Assembly: GCF_905171765.1 (NCBI RefSeq)
Contig: NC_053389.1
Span: 404,040,645-404,104,644, forward strand
Direction: 5' to 3'
DNA length: 64,000 nucleotides
Source of the DNA: Bufo bufo
Taxonomy: Eukaryota; Chordata; Amphibia; Anura; Bufonidae
Below are positions 34,913 to 45,849 of this stretch, piece by piece. The position numbers and the translations under genes were made by a program. The notes beneath the pieces are model-generated. The model made no database searches, was not told the DNA's origin, and was given only the letters and a program-made list of their open reading frames with translations. The stretch's first letter is position 1; each line of letters starts with the position of its first letter.

Positions 34913-36383
34913 TCAAGGGCCCCTCCTCCGCGGAGTAAAGAACGGTTTCTGAGGGAAGCGTGCGTGGAAGGCTCGGAGCAAGGCAGGAGCATGGACATCT
35001 GCGGAGGGAACCCAGGAACGCTCCTCTGGACCATAACCACGCCAATGGACCAAAAACTGCACCTGACCGCGGACCAGGCGTGAGTCCAGGATATTGCTCA
35101 CCTCATACTCCTCACGATTACCCACTTGGACCGGACGAGGCCGAGGAACCGAGGAAGTGAAACGATTACACACCAGTGGCTTCAACAGGGAGACATGAAA
35201 CACGTTGGAGATCCGCATGCCAGGAGGAAGCGCAAGGGCATAGGCTACCGGGTTTACCCTGCGAAGCACTCGGAAGGGACCAACAAAGCGAGGCGCCAGC
35301 GTGGGAGTGGGCACTCGAAGGTTGAGGTTGCGGGTGGACAACCATACACTGTCTCCGACCTGGTAGGAAGGAGCAGGCGCTCGTCTGCGATCAGCCTGGA
35401 GTCTCTGGCGCTGCGCAGAGACCTCAAGGGACTTCTGGATCAGTACCCAAGAAGCACGTAGGACGGAAAGGTGATCCTCCACAGCCGGAATCTCCTGGGG
35501 AGAGAATACCTCCGGTAACACGGCAGGTTGGAACCCATAATTGGCCATGAAGGTAGACGTCCCAGAGGAAGAGTTCACCGCCGTGTTCCTGGCAAACTCA
35601 GCCCAAGGCAGGAGGTCAACCCAATTGTCTTGGTGATCGGAGACATAGCAACGAAGGAATTGCTCCAAGGCCTGATTGGATCGTTCTGCGGCCCCATTGG
35701 ACTGAGGGTGGTAGGCCGAGGAGAAGGAGAGATGAATCCCCAACTGGGAGCAAAAGGCGCGCCAGAACCTGGACACAAACTGACTCCCCCGATCCGACAC
35801 AATCTCCTTGGGCAAACTGTGCAACCGGAAGACCTCCCTGGCAAAAATCGTGGCCAACTCTTGTGCAGAGGGTAACTTCTTGAGAGGAACACAGTGGCAC
35901 ATTTTGGAAAACAGATCCACAATCATGAGAATGACCGTATGGCCTCGGGATGCAGGGAGGTCCACAATGAAATCCATCCCCAGGTGTGACCATGGGCGCT
36001 CCCCGGTGGCTATGGGTTGCAGAAGGCCCAACGGAAGATGCCGAGGGGACTTACTCTGGGCACAAACGGAGCATGCCGCTACATATGCGGCGATGTCGGA
36101 ACGTAGGGAAGGCCACCAGAACAGACGTGAAACATCCCAGGACAGCTGATTCTTTCCAGGATGCCCCGCAGTCTTGGAGTTATGGTAGGTTCGCAACAAC
36201 CGGAGCGGCAGTAGGAGCGGGCCCAGGAGCGACAACCGACCCATCGGCAACGGGAGCGAAATGAGCCGTGCGTTCAAGCAGGGTTTGCAACGCCACAGCG
36301 AACCGGCCCAACAGGTGATCCTGCTGATCAAGTCTGGCAACCAGCGTGGGTAGCGAGGATGGCCCTGTACCGTCAGAATTCAT
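34913..36383 (-). pseudogene. gag start fused to integrase-chromodomain (pol deletion derivative)
   Basis: A short frame at 36383-36180 (MNSDGTGPSSLPTLVARLDQ) resembles a gag start. The long frame at 36340-34913 enters integrase at the HHCC zinc region (HPGKNQLSWDV, CSVCAQSK). It continues through the catalytic core (MDFIVDLPASRG, VSDRGSQF, HPQSNGAAERSNQ, with the D,D,E residues present). It ends with a chromodomain (EYEVSNILDSR, FLVHWRGYG, SWVP). The gag and pol parts meet in different frames near 36180-36200, where several kilobases of a normal element are missing. Integrase and chromodomain are uninterrupted, but without RT the copy cannot replicate alone. Confidence 0.9.
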
Positions 36384-36396
36384 AGCTTGGTCCTAA

Positions 36397-36888
36397 TGTC
36401 ACGGAACCATGAACCAGACGTACAACAAGGGATAAGTGAAAATAAGAAGGCTTTATTGAAAATAAAGCTGTAAAGCAAAAGTCCAAACGGATGGCGAAAC
36501 CGAAGCAGAGTCTTTGCGAAGCCAGAGGTCAGGAACCAGAAGGGTAGTCAGACGAAGCCAGGATCAGGAACCAGCAGGGTAGTCAGACGAAGCCAGGATC
36601 AGGAACCAGCAGGGTAGTCGGACGAAACCAGGATCAGGAACCAGCAGGGTAGTCGGACGAAACCAGGATCAGGAACCAGAAGCAGCAGCAGTCTAGAAGC
36701 ATGTGAACACAGGAGGACCAAGCAAGGAACTGAAGCCACAGACCTCCTATATATATGAGCTGGGCATCCAGCTCCTCCCAGTGGGAAGGAGGAGCCGCAG
36801 GGTGGGAGGCTACAAGAAACCCAGAAACCAAGATGGCCGCCAGCACATGTCAAACAAAGGAGAACAGCAAGAAGGTAAGACCATGACA
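36397..36888 (-). repeat. 5' LTR of the Ty3/gypsy element
   Basis: Same length and structure as the LTR at 34410-34901. The internal side reads, on the minus strand, CCGTGACA then TTAGGACCAAGC; I could not identify a clear tRNA primer-binding site. Confidence 0.92.
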
Positions 36889-37263
36889 GGTACAAGAAGA
36901 TTCATTGACTTATTAGATGTGGTTCAGACAACCCGAATGCCTTCTCTGCTCTTATCTCTAGATGCAGAGAAGGCATTAGATAGCGTACATTGGGAGTACA
37001 TAAAAGCTGTACTCTTAAAAAGAATTCTATCAGAAGTTATGGCGCTTTATACATCCCCCCCCACGGCCTTGGTATATTCTTCTGGCTTTTTATCATCACC
37101 CTTCCCCATTACAAATGGCACACGTCAAGGCTGCCCTTTGCCACAGCTTATTTTTGCCCTTGTAATGGAACCCTTTGCAAAGCATATAAGAGCTTCTCCT
37201 TTAATAACAAGGATCAAAACTGGAGCTCAGGAACACTGTATTGGGCTGTTTGCCGACGATGTA

Positions 37264-38185
37264 CAGTACAGACCAAAAGTTTGGACACACCTTCTTATTC
37301 AAAGAGTTTTATTTATTTTCATGACTATGAAGGCATCAAAACTATGAATTAACACATGTGGAATTATATACATAACAAACAAGTGTGAAACAACTGAAAA
37401 TATGTCATATTCTAGGTTCTTCAAAGTAGCCACCTTTTGCTTTGATTACTGCTTTGCACACTCTTGGCATTCTCTTGATGAGCTTCAAGAGGTAGTCCCC
37501 TGAAATGGTCTTCCAACAGTCTAGAAGGAGTTCCCAGAGATGCTTAGCACTTGTTGGCCCTTTTGCCTTCACTCTGCGGTCCAGCTCACCCCAAACCATC
37601 TCGATTGGGTTCAGGTCTGGTGACTGTGGAGGCCAGGCCATCTGGCGCAGCACCCCATCACTCTCCTTCATGGTCAAATAGCCCTTACTTTCAAAGTTTT
37701 CCCAATATTTCGGCTGAATGACTGACCTTCATTTCTTAAAGTAATGATGGCCACTCGTTTTTCTTTACTTAGCTGCTATTTTCTTGCCATAATACAAATT
37801 CTAACAGTCTATTCAGTAGGACTATCAGCTGTGTATCCACCTGACTTCTCCTCAATGCAACTGATGGTCCCAACCCCATTTATAAGACAAGAAATCCCAC
37901 TTATTAAACCTGACAGGGCACCATTTCAGGGGACTACCTCTTGAAGCTCATCAAGAGAATGCCAAGCGTGCGCAAAGCAGTAATCAAAGCAAAAGGTGGC
38001 TACTTTGAAGAACCTAGAATATGACATATTTTCAGTTGTTTCACACTTGTTTGTTATGTATATAATTCCACATGTGTTAATTCATAGTTTTGATGCCTTC
38101 AGTGTGAATCTACAATTTTCATAGTCATGAAAATAAAGAAAACTCTTTGAATTAGAAGGTGTGTCCAAACTTTTGGTCTGTACTG
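37264..38185 (-). mobile_element. Tc1-type non-autonomous element in L1-B
   Basis: TA flanks both ends (37262-37263 and 38186-38187). Termini are CAGTACAGACCAAAAGTTTG and its inverse. The inverted arms extend about 250 bp on each side (37264-37515 against 37920-38185), and both arms contain the same transposase 3' end, so the element is a fold-back of one end. It splits the L1-B RT exactly after the FADD motif. Confidence 0.92.
37405..37677 (-). pseudogene. Tc1 transposase C-terminal remnant
   Basis: The minus strand reads [19 protein letters not shown], which contains the catalytic Glu of Tc1 transposases, and ends in AVIKAKGGYFEEPRI. Only about 90 codons remain. Part of the same end is repeated inverted at 37945-38025. 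Confidence 0.88.
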
Positions 38186-39284
38186 TAAGTATTATTACAT
38201 CTAACCCTTTAATATCCCTCTGCGCTATTAATATTATTAAAGCCTTTGGTGACGCTTCATATTATAAAGTGAATATTTCCAAGTATATTTCCATCAGATA
38301 TTAATCTTAAACCTACCGGTCTCCACTTTAATGCGCATCCAAAACTCTTTTAGTTTTACTATAACCAAATCCTTGCTTCCCTACCTTGGCATTAACCTTA
38401 CCTACCCAACCCACAATTTATTTAAAATATAACTTCATCCCATTGCTGGAAACTATTAAAACAAGCCTGTCCTCCTTAAAATTGCAAAATCTTTCATGGT
38501 TGGGCAGACAAGCAGCTATTAAAATGGTAATTTTTACCCAAGATAATAGAAAGAGAGAAACATTCCGATATACCTTCCTAAAACGTATCTCAATAAGTCA
38601 CATTCATTACTCATGTACTTTTTGTGGAACAAGAAATAGCCCAGAGTTAAAACTTCCATTCTTATTCTACCATTCAAATTGGGAGGATTGAACACAACCT
38701 CTATGTATTTTTATCATCAGGCGATTATTCTAGACCAAATGAGATCTGTTACTCAATGACGTTACTAAGCGCTGGGTTCGAATTGAACTGCACAATCTGG
38801 AACCCCATAATCCCTCAAATTATCTAGCTTCTCAAACTGTATTTAAAACTCAGTCTAATTCCTCACTCCTAACCCTTAAAGCCATGTTCCATGTATGGAA
38901 TATCATCCCAGATAGAGTTTTACTATTATCTTACACATTACCTGAACTTTCCCTAGATATTTTTGAAATAGCAATACCTGACCTATCACTTGTCTTATGG
39001 AAATTCCAAGGCTTATCTAAATTTGCCCAACTATGAGAAGACATATCTAATATTTCATCTGATCAATGGTTAGAATCATTCGCCATTACTTCTAAGCTGT
39101 CTAAAAATATTGGACACTTTGAAACTGCAAAAAAGATAAATCTACCGCTGGTATTATACCCCAATGTACCTGAATGGATTCATCCCTGACATGGCCCCCC
39201 CCCCATGCTGGAGATGCCAACAGCATGATGGTACATATATCCACATGTGGTGGTCATGTCCTATAGTTTACAACTTCTGGGTAC

Positions 39285-40291
39285 TGTCACGGCTGAGGAT
39301 GGGGGAAATCCTCAGCCGTGTGAGCCTGGTGATGTTATGGCCTACTCGGCCAGGGAGAACAGGATAGGGAGCAGGTCACCTCCTAACAGCGTCCCTACCC
39401 TGACCCTAACTCCTAACTGCATGGGCCGACCTTAAAGGTAGGAGGACCCATGCGCAGGAACCTCGGATCCCTAACTCACCCTCCGTCCGGTCCCTGCGCT
39501 AGGAGTCAGGGTAAGACGACCTACTCCTCCTAGGCACGGAGGAGCAGGAGTCTCAACGGCCAAGCTGTTGGGAAAAAGGGGAAACATAAACAGACTAATG
39601 GAAATGGCAGGTGAACTAAGTAGCTCAACCAACCTGCCACAGCCTTGCTGACTGGATCCCTGACACAGAGAATCCTGAACCATTAGCTGCACAAACCAAC
39701 ATAGGAAAATCCCAACAGACCATCACCCAGACATGACACATACAGGTAAGCATAAACTTAATAAGACATAAAACCTGAACTTAAACCTACTTAAACCTAG
39801 ACTTAAACCTATGACCACAGTGGTGGCTCTCACAGAGGAATGGAAAGCACAGGAGGCTGCCTCAGCTAGCAAGACTGAAGCAACCTACTGAGCCCTGCTA
39901 GAGAGAGGGTATATATAGGCCAAAGTGGCCACACCCAAAGGTTGGACACACCCAGTGACATCACAAACACACTGGGAAGGAAGTTAACCCTTCCAATTCC
40001 ACAGAAGGGAAAACACACATACATAAAGGGAAAGTGCACACAATAACATACAACACAGTGCACACAACACACACACCTAACAAAAAGGTTGCTAGGTGTG
40101 ACCGCATGCCAGGGCAGCAAGCTGCCTAGCAACGCTCAGGCTGCTCTGCTGCTAAACCCCAACACTGGTTGCCCGCAGCAACCACAAGTGAGGCCACAGA
40201 CAAGCGGCCCTCACCCGTGGTTGAAGACCCATGCAAAACCGCCGGCAACTGCATGCGGTAAGAAGTCACGGTCATGGGCCTGGCCGTGACA
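39285..40291 (-). mobile_element. Solo LTR (about 1.0 kb)
   Basis: Starts TGTCACGGCTGAGG and ends GGCCGTGACA, flanked by the perfect 5-bp duplication GGTAC (39280-39284 and 40292-40296). A TATATATA motif at 39909-39916 would serve a minus-strand promoter. No internal coding DNA is present, as expected after LTR-LTR recombination. Its ends resemble those of the element at 34410-36888, so a Ty3/gypsy origin is likely, but the bodies are not alike. It interrupts L1-B just after the C-terminal knuckle. Confidence 0.8.
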
Positions 40292-40786
40292 GGTACAAAT
40301 ATTCAGCCTTATATCTCATATTTCTGCTACACATGTAACACCCTAATTGGCTCTATTATCCATTGGATTAAGTGATTTTTCATATCATTTTCAAACAATA
40401 ATAGCACACATTATTTTTACTGCTAGACAGAAAATAGCTTATTGCTGGAAGCAGGACCTGCACTCCAGAGAATCATAAGAGAAATCAATAACAACTGCTG
40501 GTATGAAGGTATGTTTGCTCAAGCCCATGACACTTTACATCTCTTCCAACACAGGTGGGATATTTGGCTAAAATCGTCATACTGTATGTTGCCAGACAAA
40601 CTTTATTACCGTAGGTTATCATTTTGAAGTGCATAGTGATTCTGTCTGAAAATCCCCGAGGTTGATGTTGACCTTGATACCAACCTCACATTTACTTATG
40701 CTTTTATTGTCACTTCCGTGTACTTTTGCAATTTATAGTACTTTAATAATGGAACTGCAACTATTTAATTTGTACTGACACTGTTA

Positions 40787-41280
40787 GGCTTATTTCACAC
40801 TACCGTTTTTTTTTTCCGTTTTGCGGGCCGTTTTTTGCGTTCCGTATACGGTCCGTATACGGAACCATTCATTTCAATGGTTCCGCAAATAAAACGGAAT
40901 GTACTCCGTATGCATTCCGTTTCCGTATTTCCGTTTTTCCGTTCCGTTGAAAGATAGAACATGTCCTATATTTGGCCGCAAATCACGTTCCGTGGCTCCA
41001 TTAAAGTCAATGGGTCCGCAAAAAAAAGGAACACATATGGAAATGCATCCGTATGTCTTCCGTATCCGTTCCGTTTTTTGCGGAACCATCAATTGAAAAT
41101 GTTATGCCCAGCCCAATTTTCTCTATGTAATTACTGTTTACTGTATATGCCATACAGAAAAACGGAACAGAAAAACAGAACCAAAACGGAAACACAACGG
41201 AAACAAAAAAACTGAAAAACGGATCCGTGAAAATGAAACGCAAAACACTGAAATCAACATAATGTAGTGTGAAAGAGGCC
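40787..41280. mobile_element. Harbinger-like MITE (494 bp)
   Basis: The 3-bp duplication TTA flanks it (40784-40786 and 41281-41283). Ends are GGCTTATTTCACACTAC and, inverted, GGCCTCTTTCACACTAC. The interior repeats CCGTTTTTTGCG- and CCGTATACGG-type motifs in both orientations. It lacks coding capacity; the open frames on both strands are chance. The 3-bp TTA target fits PIF/Harbinger; the family name is not known to me. Confidence 0.8.
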
Positions 41281-41425
41281 TTACTCTGTTAACAAAATAG
41301 TTCTTTGTTCTTGTACACTTGTACTTATAATATATACCCACATTTAAGTGGGATTAATGTTATCTCCTTTTCAATGTACGGTATACCTGTTGAAAATTTT
41401 TCAATAAAAACTTAATGATAAGAAA

Positions 41426-42635
41426 AAGTTTGACATAAATTTTTTTTTTTGCTATAATGCAACGCATTTAATAACACAAATACAATAAACTGAAAAAAAT
41501 GTGCAATTGCTCAGCAGCAGAACAGTAGAATGCCTATGTAGGTTCTTCAGGTTTTTTTTTTCAAATGAAAAAAAAAAAAAATTCTTGTAGGTAGTTATTT
41601 CATGACACAGAACTACTTGAATGAGGTTCTGTAGCAGAAGTTATATGAAGCAGTGTGCCTATCCCCTCAGTCCCTCACTCCCTTAATGCTTTCTCTATTC
41701 AAAGTCCCTAAAATCTACACAATCACTTCTGTTCTTTCCCTAGATTGTCCTTCTTACACTATAATATTTGTATGTGCCTCTGTATACTCTAAAATAATTT
41801 TTGGCGGACTCTGCCAGAGACCCATCCACCCTCATCAGCATTTCAACACCGAATGACTTTTACTCATTCTTTCCAGATTGGCTGATGAGGCTGTGTGTCA
41901 GCCTCTGAGACATTCAGGGCAAGCCCTTCCCTCCACTTCCTTCATGTGGCCGTCCTTCTTCCTTCCTGTTTTTTCTCCACCATTTTTCACAGTAAAAGGA
42001 CACTGGGCACAATTTTTTCATGATTTGTCCAGAATTAATTAAAAATCTTTGGTTGCAGACAAAATTTTGTGAAATTTGCAATGAATCTGATTTGTTTAGA
42101 ATCAATTCTACCATCCTTCAATGGTCCATTATACTGTACATCATATTAGATAGACAATTATCTGGTGCATATAAACTACAAATACATGTACAATTATTTG
42201 CAATCCATTGTTCTCTGTTTCATATCTTAGAATTATGTAACTTCCCCAGGATGTACTTAAACCATATTAAAGAATGTAAAAATGATAATTTCATGTTCAT
42301 TGTAATCTATACATGCTTACAAAGCTTCTGCAAGGATTCTTTTCCAGTGCTTTATCTTGAGTGCTGTGAGGCATAAAAGCAATTTTAGTGTGGACATTTG
42401 CCAGATTTCACTTACAGTGCCTGTTGCCTATTTCAGCTGGTGACTTAAATTGCTCATTTTTTTATTATTGTCAACAAGATCTGGAGAATCACTGTTTTGG
42501 TTGATAGCCAGGTCAGAAAGACAATCTAATTCCTGACACTATATAGAGTTATCTATTTACCGCTAATGTAAGAGTCCCTGGATCATACACTCTTGAATAA
42601 AAGATTTTTAAGTGGTATTAGAAAAAAAGCAGACT
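41426..42635. other. Unclassified DNA
   Basis: No domain, terminal repeat or RNA gene was recognised. There are T and A homopolymer runs near 41445 and 41565. It lies between two L1 insertions and may be locus DNA. Confidence 0.5.
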
Positions 42636-43707
42636 GGGGGGGGCGTGACCGTAAGTTGAATGGAAAGGTCGGTTCTTGGCACAGCTCTGCTAAGGATCTT
42701 TAAATCTATAATCGTCCACCACCTTTTTAAGCCTCAAAAGGCTTGAAACGGCCAGAGACCTGCCAAGAACATCTCTGTTCGCACCTGGAGAGAAACTCCA
42801 GCAGTGTTAGGTGACCCGAGACCGTAGATACCGCTTGGGCCTACAACAGACAGAAGACCGCGGACTAAAGTTGTAGGCAGCCGGTGCAGGAAAACACAGC
42901 TGTAAGGAACATCTCATTCAAGGAACCTGCACCACCCTGTAAGCATCGGCAGATACAGCCAGAGGTACAGACAACAACCCCTCCTCACATCACACAAAAT
43001 GGCGCCCGCCATTTACGCTAGGTCCCACGGACCCTGATAAGGCGGATAGACTTTACCCCAGCCACTTACCCAGGTCCCCACTTCTGACCGGGATAGACAT
43101 TATCCGGGGACCTGACTGAGGACTGCATTGTGAGACGTAGAAAAAACAGCAGCTTGCAGGCTGCGCCTGTGTCACGTCCCGTTTCCACTCCATCCTCTCA
43201 AATCAGTAGGCACTATTCACCAGCCGATAGCTACTAGCCTTCTCTCCGACCCTCAAATCGCATCAAAGTCCCGCTCCGGACCCCCCCATAGGCTGTGCCT
43301 AAATTTTAAAGGCCCTCCATATCCATTACAAGAGGTCTATACTGAGACTGCAACTTAAAGGGCTACGGCCTTACATGTAAGTAAGACTACTCCTTAGACT
43401 TCAATCTAATAAAGGGTCGTGGGCTAAATTTTTTATGATCTTCACAGTTGTTACTATGGAGTAGATTATAAATATTGAAAAGGGTCTTGAGAACTGCTCC
43501 CTCTTTTAACACTGGGAGACTAACTACATATGATTAGGTTGTAATCCCCGACTTCAGAAGGGGTAATCAGAAACTGAAAAAAGGAGTTTATACCCATGCA
43601 CATATGATGAAAGTAGGCAGATACAAGGGCCACATCCAGGAACCACAGAAGCCCTATAATAATTAGACTTAAGCGCAATCACATCTTGACAAATACATCA
43701 TGAAAAA

Positions 43708-45001
43708 ATGCATTCACAGCCGCTGATGCAGTCCAACACCTCAAAAGGCACTCTGTCTCATTCTGAGCCTGAACATGGAAAAGACAGTGACGAAGAAGAC
43801 CACATAGATGCCATATCAGACCAACCCATCTCTAGGTCTCTCATCTCCCAAGCGCTGTCAAAAGCTCTAAACCCAGTGATGGAAGAACTCACTGAAATTA
43901 AAAATGAATTGAGACAGATCGGCCACAGAGTAGAAACAATTGAAGCTACACAGACTACCATAACCAACAATACCAAGAAAAACTCAGAGGCACTAGCAGT
44001 AGTGATGAGCGGCAGGGACAATATTCGAATTTGCGATATTTTGCGAATATTTGGGCGAATATTCGCCATATATTCGAGAATTCGTGAATTCATGATCTCC
44101 AGGCATTATTTTCTTGATTCGCATAAAATTTGCATAAAATTTGCATAAAATAATCGCATGAACTGGTATTATTAAAAAAAATAAAAATATTCGCGATTAC
44201 GAATATATTTTGCGATATTCTAAATATTCGCGAATTCTCGAAGTGCCGATATTCGCGATTAAAATTTGCAATTCGAAAATTCGTGATCAACACTAACTAG
44301 CAGTCTACAAACAGCATATAAACCATCTCTATGACTATATCTAAGACCAAGATAACAGAGGTAGACGGAATAATATCCGCCTCAGGGGAATCCCAGAATC
44401 GGTACCTGCAGAAGCAATACCAAAAGCAGTATTTGAGATATATCAATCACTATTAGGTAAAGATTACACTGAACCTATAATCATAGAAAGAGCACTCAGA
44501 GCCCTAAGACCTAAACACAAAACCAATGAACCACCTAGAGATGTAATTTGCAAACTCCTCAATTTTGCTCAAAAAGAACAAATAATGAAGAGATCCAGAG
44601 AAGGCGCACAAGTATAATATAGAATATGAAGGCTCCACAATCCTACTGTTTCAAGATCTAGCCCCAGCTACTCTGAATAAAAAACGCGCCCCCAAAACCT
44701 CTAACAGACTATTTGAGACATAAACGCATCCCCTACCGTTGGCTCTTTACCTTTGGGATGCTGATCCCACGCAGGAAAAAAGGTACATCATCAGATCTCC
44801 AAAAGACCTACCTGATATCCTCCCCACTCTGGAAATTGAAGAGTTGGACATACCAGTCTGGTCTATCACAAATGATATTAACATACCCTCTGAGATCTTG
44901 CTTCCCACTCCATGGAAGACAGTCACAATGGGCAAAGCTCAAAGAATCAAAAAGAAACAAGGGAAAATGACTCTGCGAAGTATCATCACGGATCTCTGCT
45001 G
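43708..45001 (+). pseudogene. L1-C ORF1, interrupted by a hAT MITE
   Basis: Reads MHSQPLMQSNTSKG, then an acidic segment (EHGKDSDEEDH) and a coiled coil (ALNPVMEELTEIKNELRQIG). It is cut by the MITE at 44000. Downstream, in changing frames, come RGRRNNIRLRGIPESVPAE, VIIERALRALRPK, PPRDVICKLLNF and RHKRIPYRWLFTFG, matching the RRM-like and C-terminal domains of L1-D ORF1. At least two frame changes besides the insertion make it non-functional. Confidence 0.85.
44000..44295. mobile_element. hAT-type MITE (296 bp) in L1-C ORF1
   Basis: A perfect 8-bp target duplication ACTAGCAG lies at 43992-43999 and 44296-44303. Ends are TAGTGATGAGCG and, inverted, TAGTGTTGATCACGAATT. The interior is full of AATATTCGCGA-type motifs in both orientations. 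No coding sequence. Confidence 0.92.
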
Positions 45002-45180
45002 AACAGAGTCAACGTAGTGCCTGCACAGCAGCAGGCAATCCAACAGCAAAGTCTGGGCCTCATTAGGCCTCAGATCAGACAGCACGTTCCCATGTTTCTC
45101 CTAGGCACATCATGCCCATCTGTCATTTGATTGATTGACCTCTTACTTAATGGGGGCAATGCGAACTCGGCGCATAAAAA

Positions 45181-45849
45181 GTGATAGGAGAAAAAAGGAG
45201 GTCCCGTACTCCCTTCATCTCCCAGTTTTCCGCTGACAGTCCGCAAATTGCGGCTGTCATTCGGAAACATTGGAGGATGATAGGGAATAGTTTCCCTCAG
45301 GTCGAGGAGTTTGATACACCTCCTTTATTCTCCTATCACAGAGGACGCAATTTGGGGGATAAATTGGTGAAATCTGACGTAGGTAGTGCCAAGACCAGTG
45401 TGAGAGCAATGCGGACTGGCTGCTGCCCATGTTATCACTGTATCAATTGCAACCTCATGATGAAAGGGAATACGTTCCTTAATCCGGCTACTAATAAAAT
45501 GGTTAATATCACCCAATATTTGACGTGTGATTTGTGCTATGTGGTCTACCAGTTGACATGCCCTTGTGGCAAGTGGTATGTTGGTGAGACCACGTGGGAC
45601 GTGAAGACACGGTTAAATCAACACCGGTACTCCATCCGGAAGGAAAAGATGGACCTACCGGTGTCTAAACACTTCAAAGAAGCAGGACACACACAGAAAG
45701 ATCTAAGGTTCCGTATATTGGAACAGATAGAATTGGGAAGGCGTGGGGGGGATAGACAAGCCCTCCTCAAAAAGCGAGAGCTATTCTGGATCTTCACTTT
45801 AAAAACCTTGAAGCCCAATGGGTTGAATGTCGACTCTAGGGTCGAGTAG
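45181..45849 (+). pseudogene. Penelope-like ORF 3' part with GIY-YIG endonuclease
   Basis: 222 uninterrupted codons. Residues 1-75 are the linker characteristic of Penelope proteins (FSADSPQIAAVIRKHWRMI, then PPLFSYHRGRNLGDKLVKS). The Cys-rich part (CCPCYHCINC) comes next. The GIY-YIG domain follows with VVYQLTCPCGKWYVGET, RLNQHRYSI, PVSKHFKEAGH, and a final RELFWIFTLKTLKPNGLN. VVY and YVG stand in place of GIY and YIG, as is common in this family. The domain nicks target DNA for reverse transcription. Without the upstream RT this is a fragment, not a working gene; the frame itself is undamaged. Confidence 0.9.

Larger units (their letters stand above)
34410..36888 (-). mobile_element. Ty3/gypsy chromodomain LTR retrotransposon, internally deleted
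   Basis: Two 492-bp LTRs (34410-34901 and 36397-36888) flank only 1.5 kb of internal DNA. I count four differences between the LTRs, about 99% identity, so the insertion is young. Flanking pentamers are GGTAT (34405-34409) and GGTAC (36889-36893), a target duplication with one change. On the minus strand a polypurine tract (GAGGGGGAGGTAC) adjoins the 3' LTR at 34902. The interior joins a short gag start to integrase plus chromodomain; protease, RT and RNase H are missing. It belongs to the chromovirus-type Metaviridae as an endogenous retrotransposon. Confidence 0.93.
33520..40627 (+). pseudogene. L1-B ORF2 remnants
   Basis: Recognisable pieces in order are: linker (YQLYLHLQSNYDFHLL); RT start (LNKSPGPDGLTNEY near 34090-34130); [16 protein letters not shown] and QDQIGFV (34270-34390); SLDAEKALDSVHWEY and GTRQGCPLPQL (36955-37150); LFADDV (37245-37262). 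After the Tc1-type insertion the thumb follows (SWLGRQAAIKM, about 38490). CWRCQQHDGTYIHMWWSCP (39208-39265) is the C-terminal knuckle, and a tail ends at 40627. Several stops and frameshifts are present. The FADD box is cut by the insertion at 37264. Confidence 0.88.
33507..41425 (+). mobile_element. L1 retrotransposon B (ORF2 and 3' end) with four nested insertions
   Basis: L1 ORF2 sequence starts abruptly at the hAT-B boundary. It runs through RT and C-terminal regions to a 3' UTR ending with AATAAA (41403-41408) and an A-rich tail. It is interrupted at 34410-36888 (Ty3/gypsy), 37264-38185 (Tc1 type), 39285-40291 (solo LTR) and 40787-41280 (Harbinger-like). Removing these restores the order of L1 segments, so the L1 is the oldest layer here. 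ORF1 and the endonuclease are absent. Confidence 0.88.
42636..45150 (+). mobile_element. L1 retrotransposon C (5' UTR and ORF1)
   Basis: Starts with a G run (GGGGGGGGCGTGACC) typical of L1 5' ends. It has about 1.07 kb of 5' UTR, then ORF1 and a short piece of inter-ORF sequence. It stops near 45150, where Penelope-like sequence begins; ORF2 is missing. A hAT MITE interrupts ORF1 at 44000-44295. ORF1 resembles that of L1-D (56838-57833). Confidence 0.8.

Noticed and set aside
40899..41341. Overlapping open frames rich in Phe, Lys and Thr around 40900-41340
   Set aside because: They lie in the Harbinger-like MITE and reflect its CCGTTTTTTGCG-type repeats on both strands.
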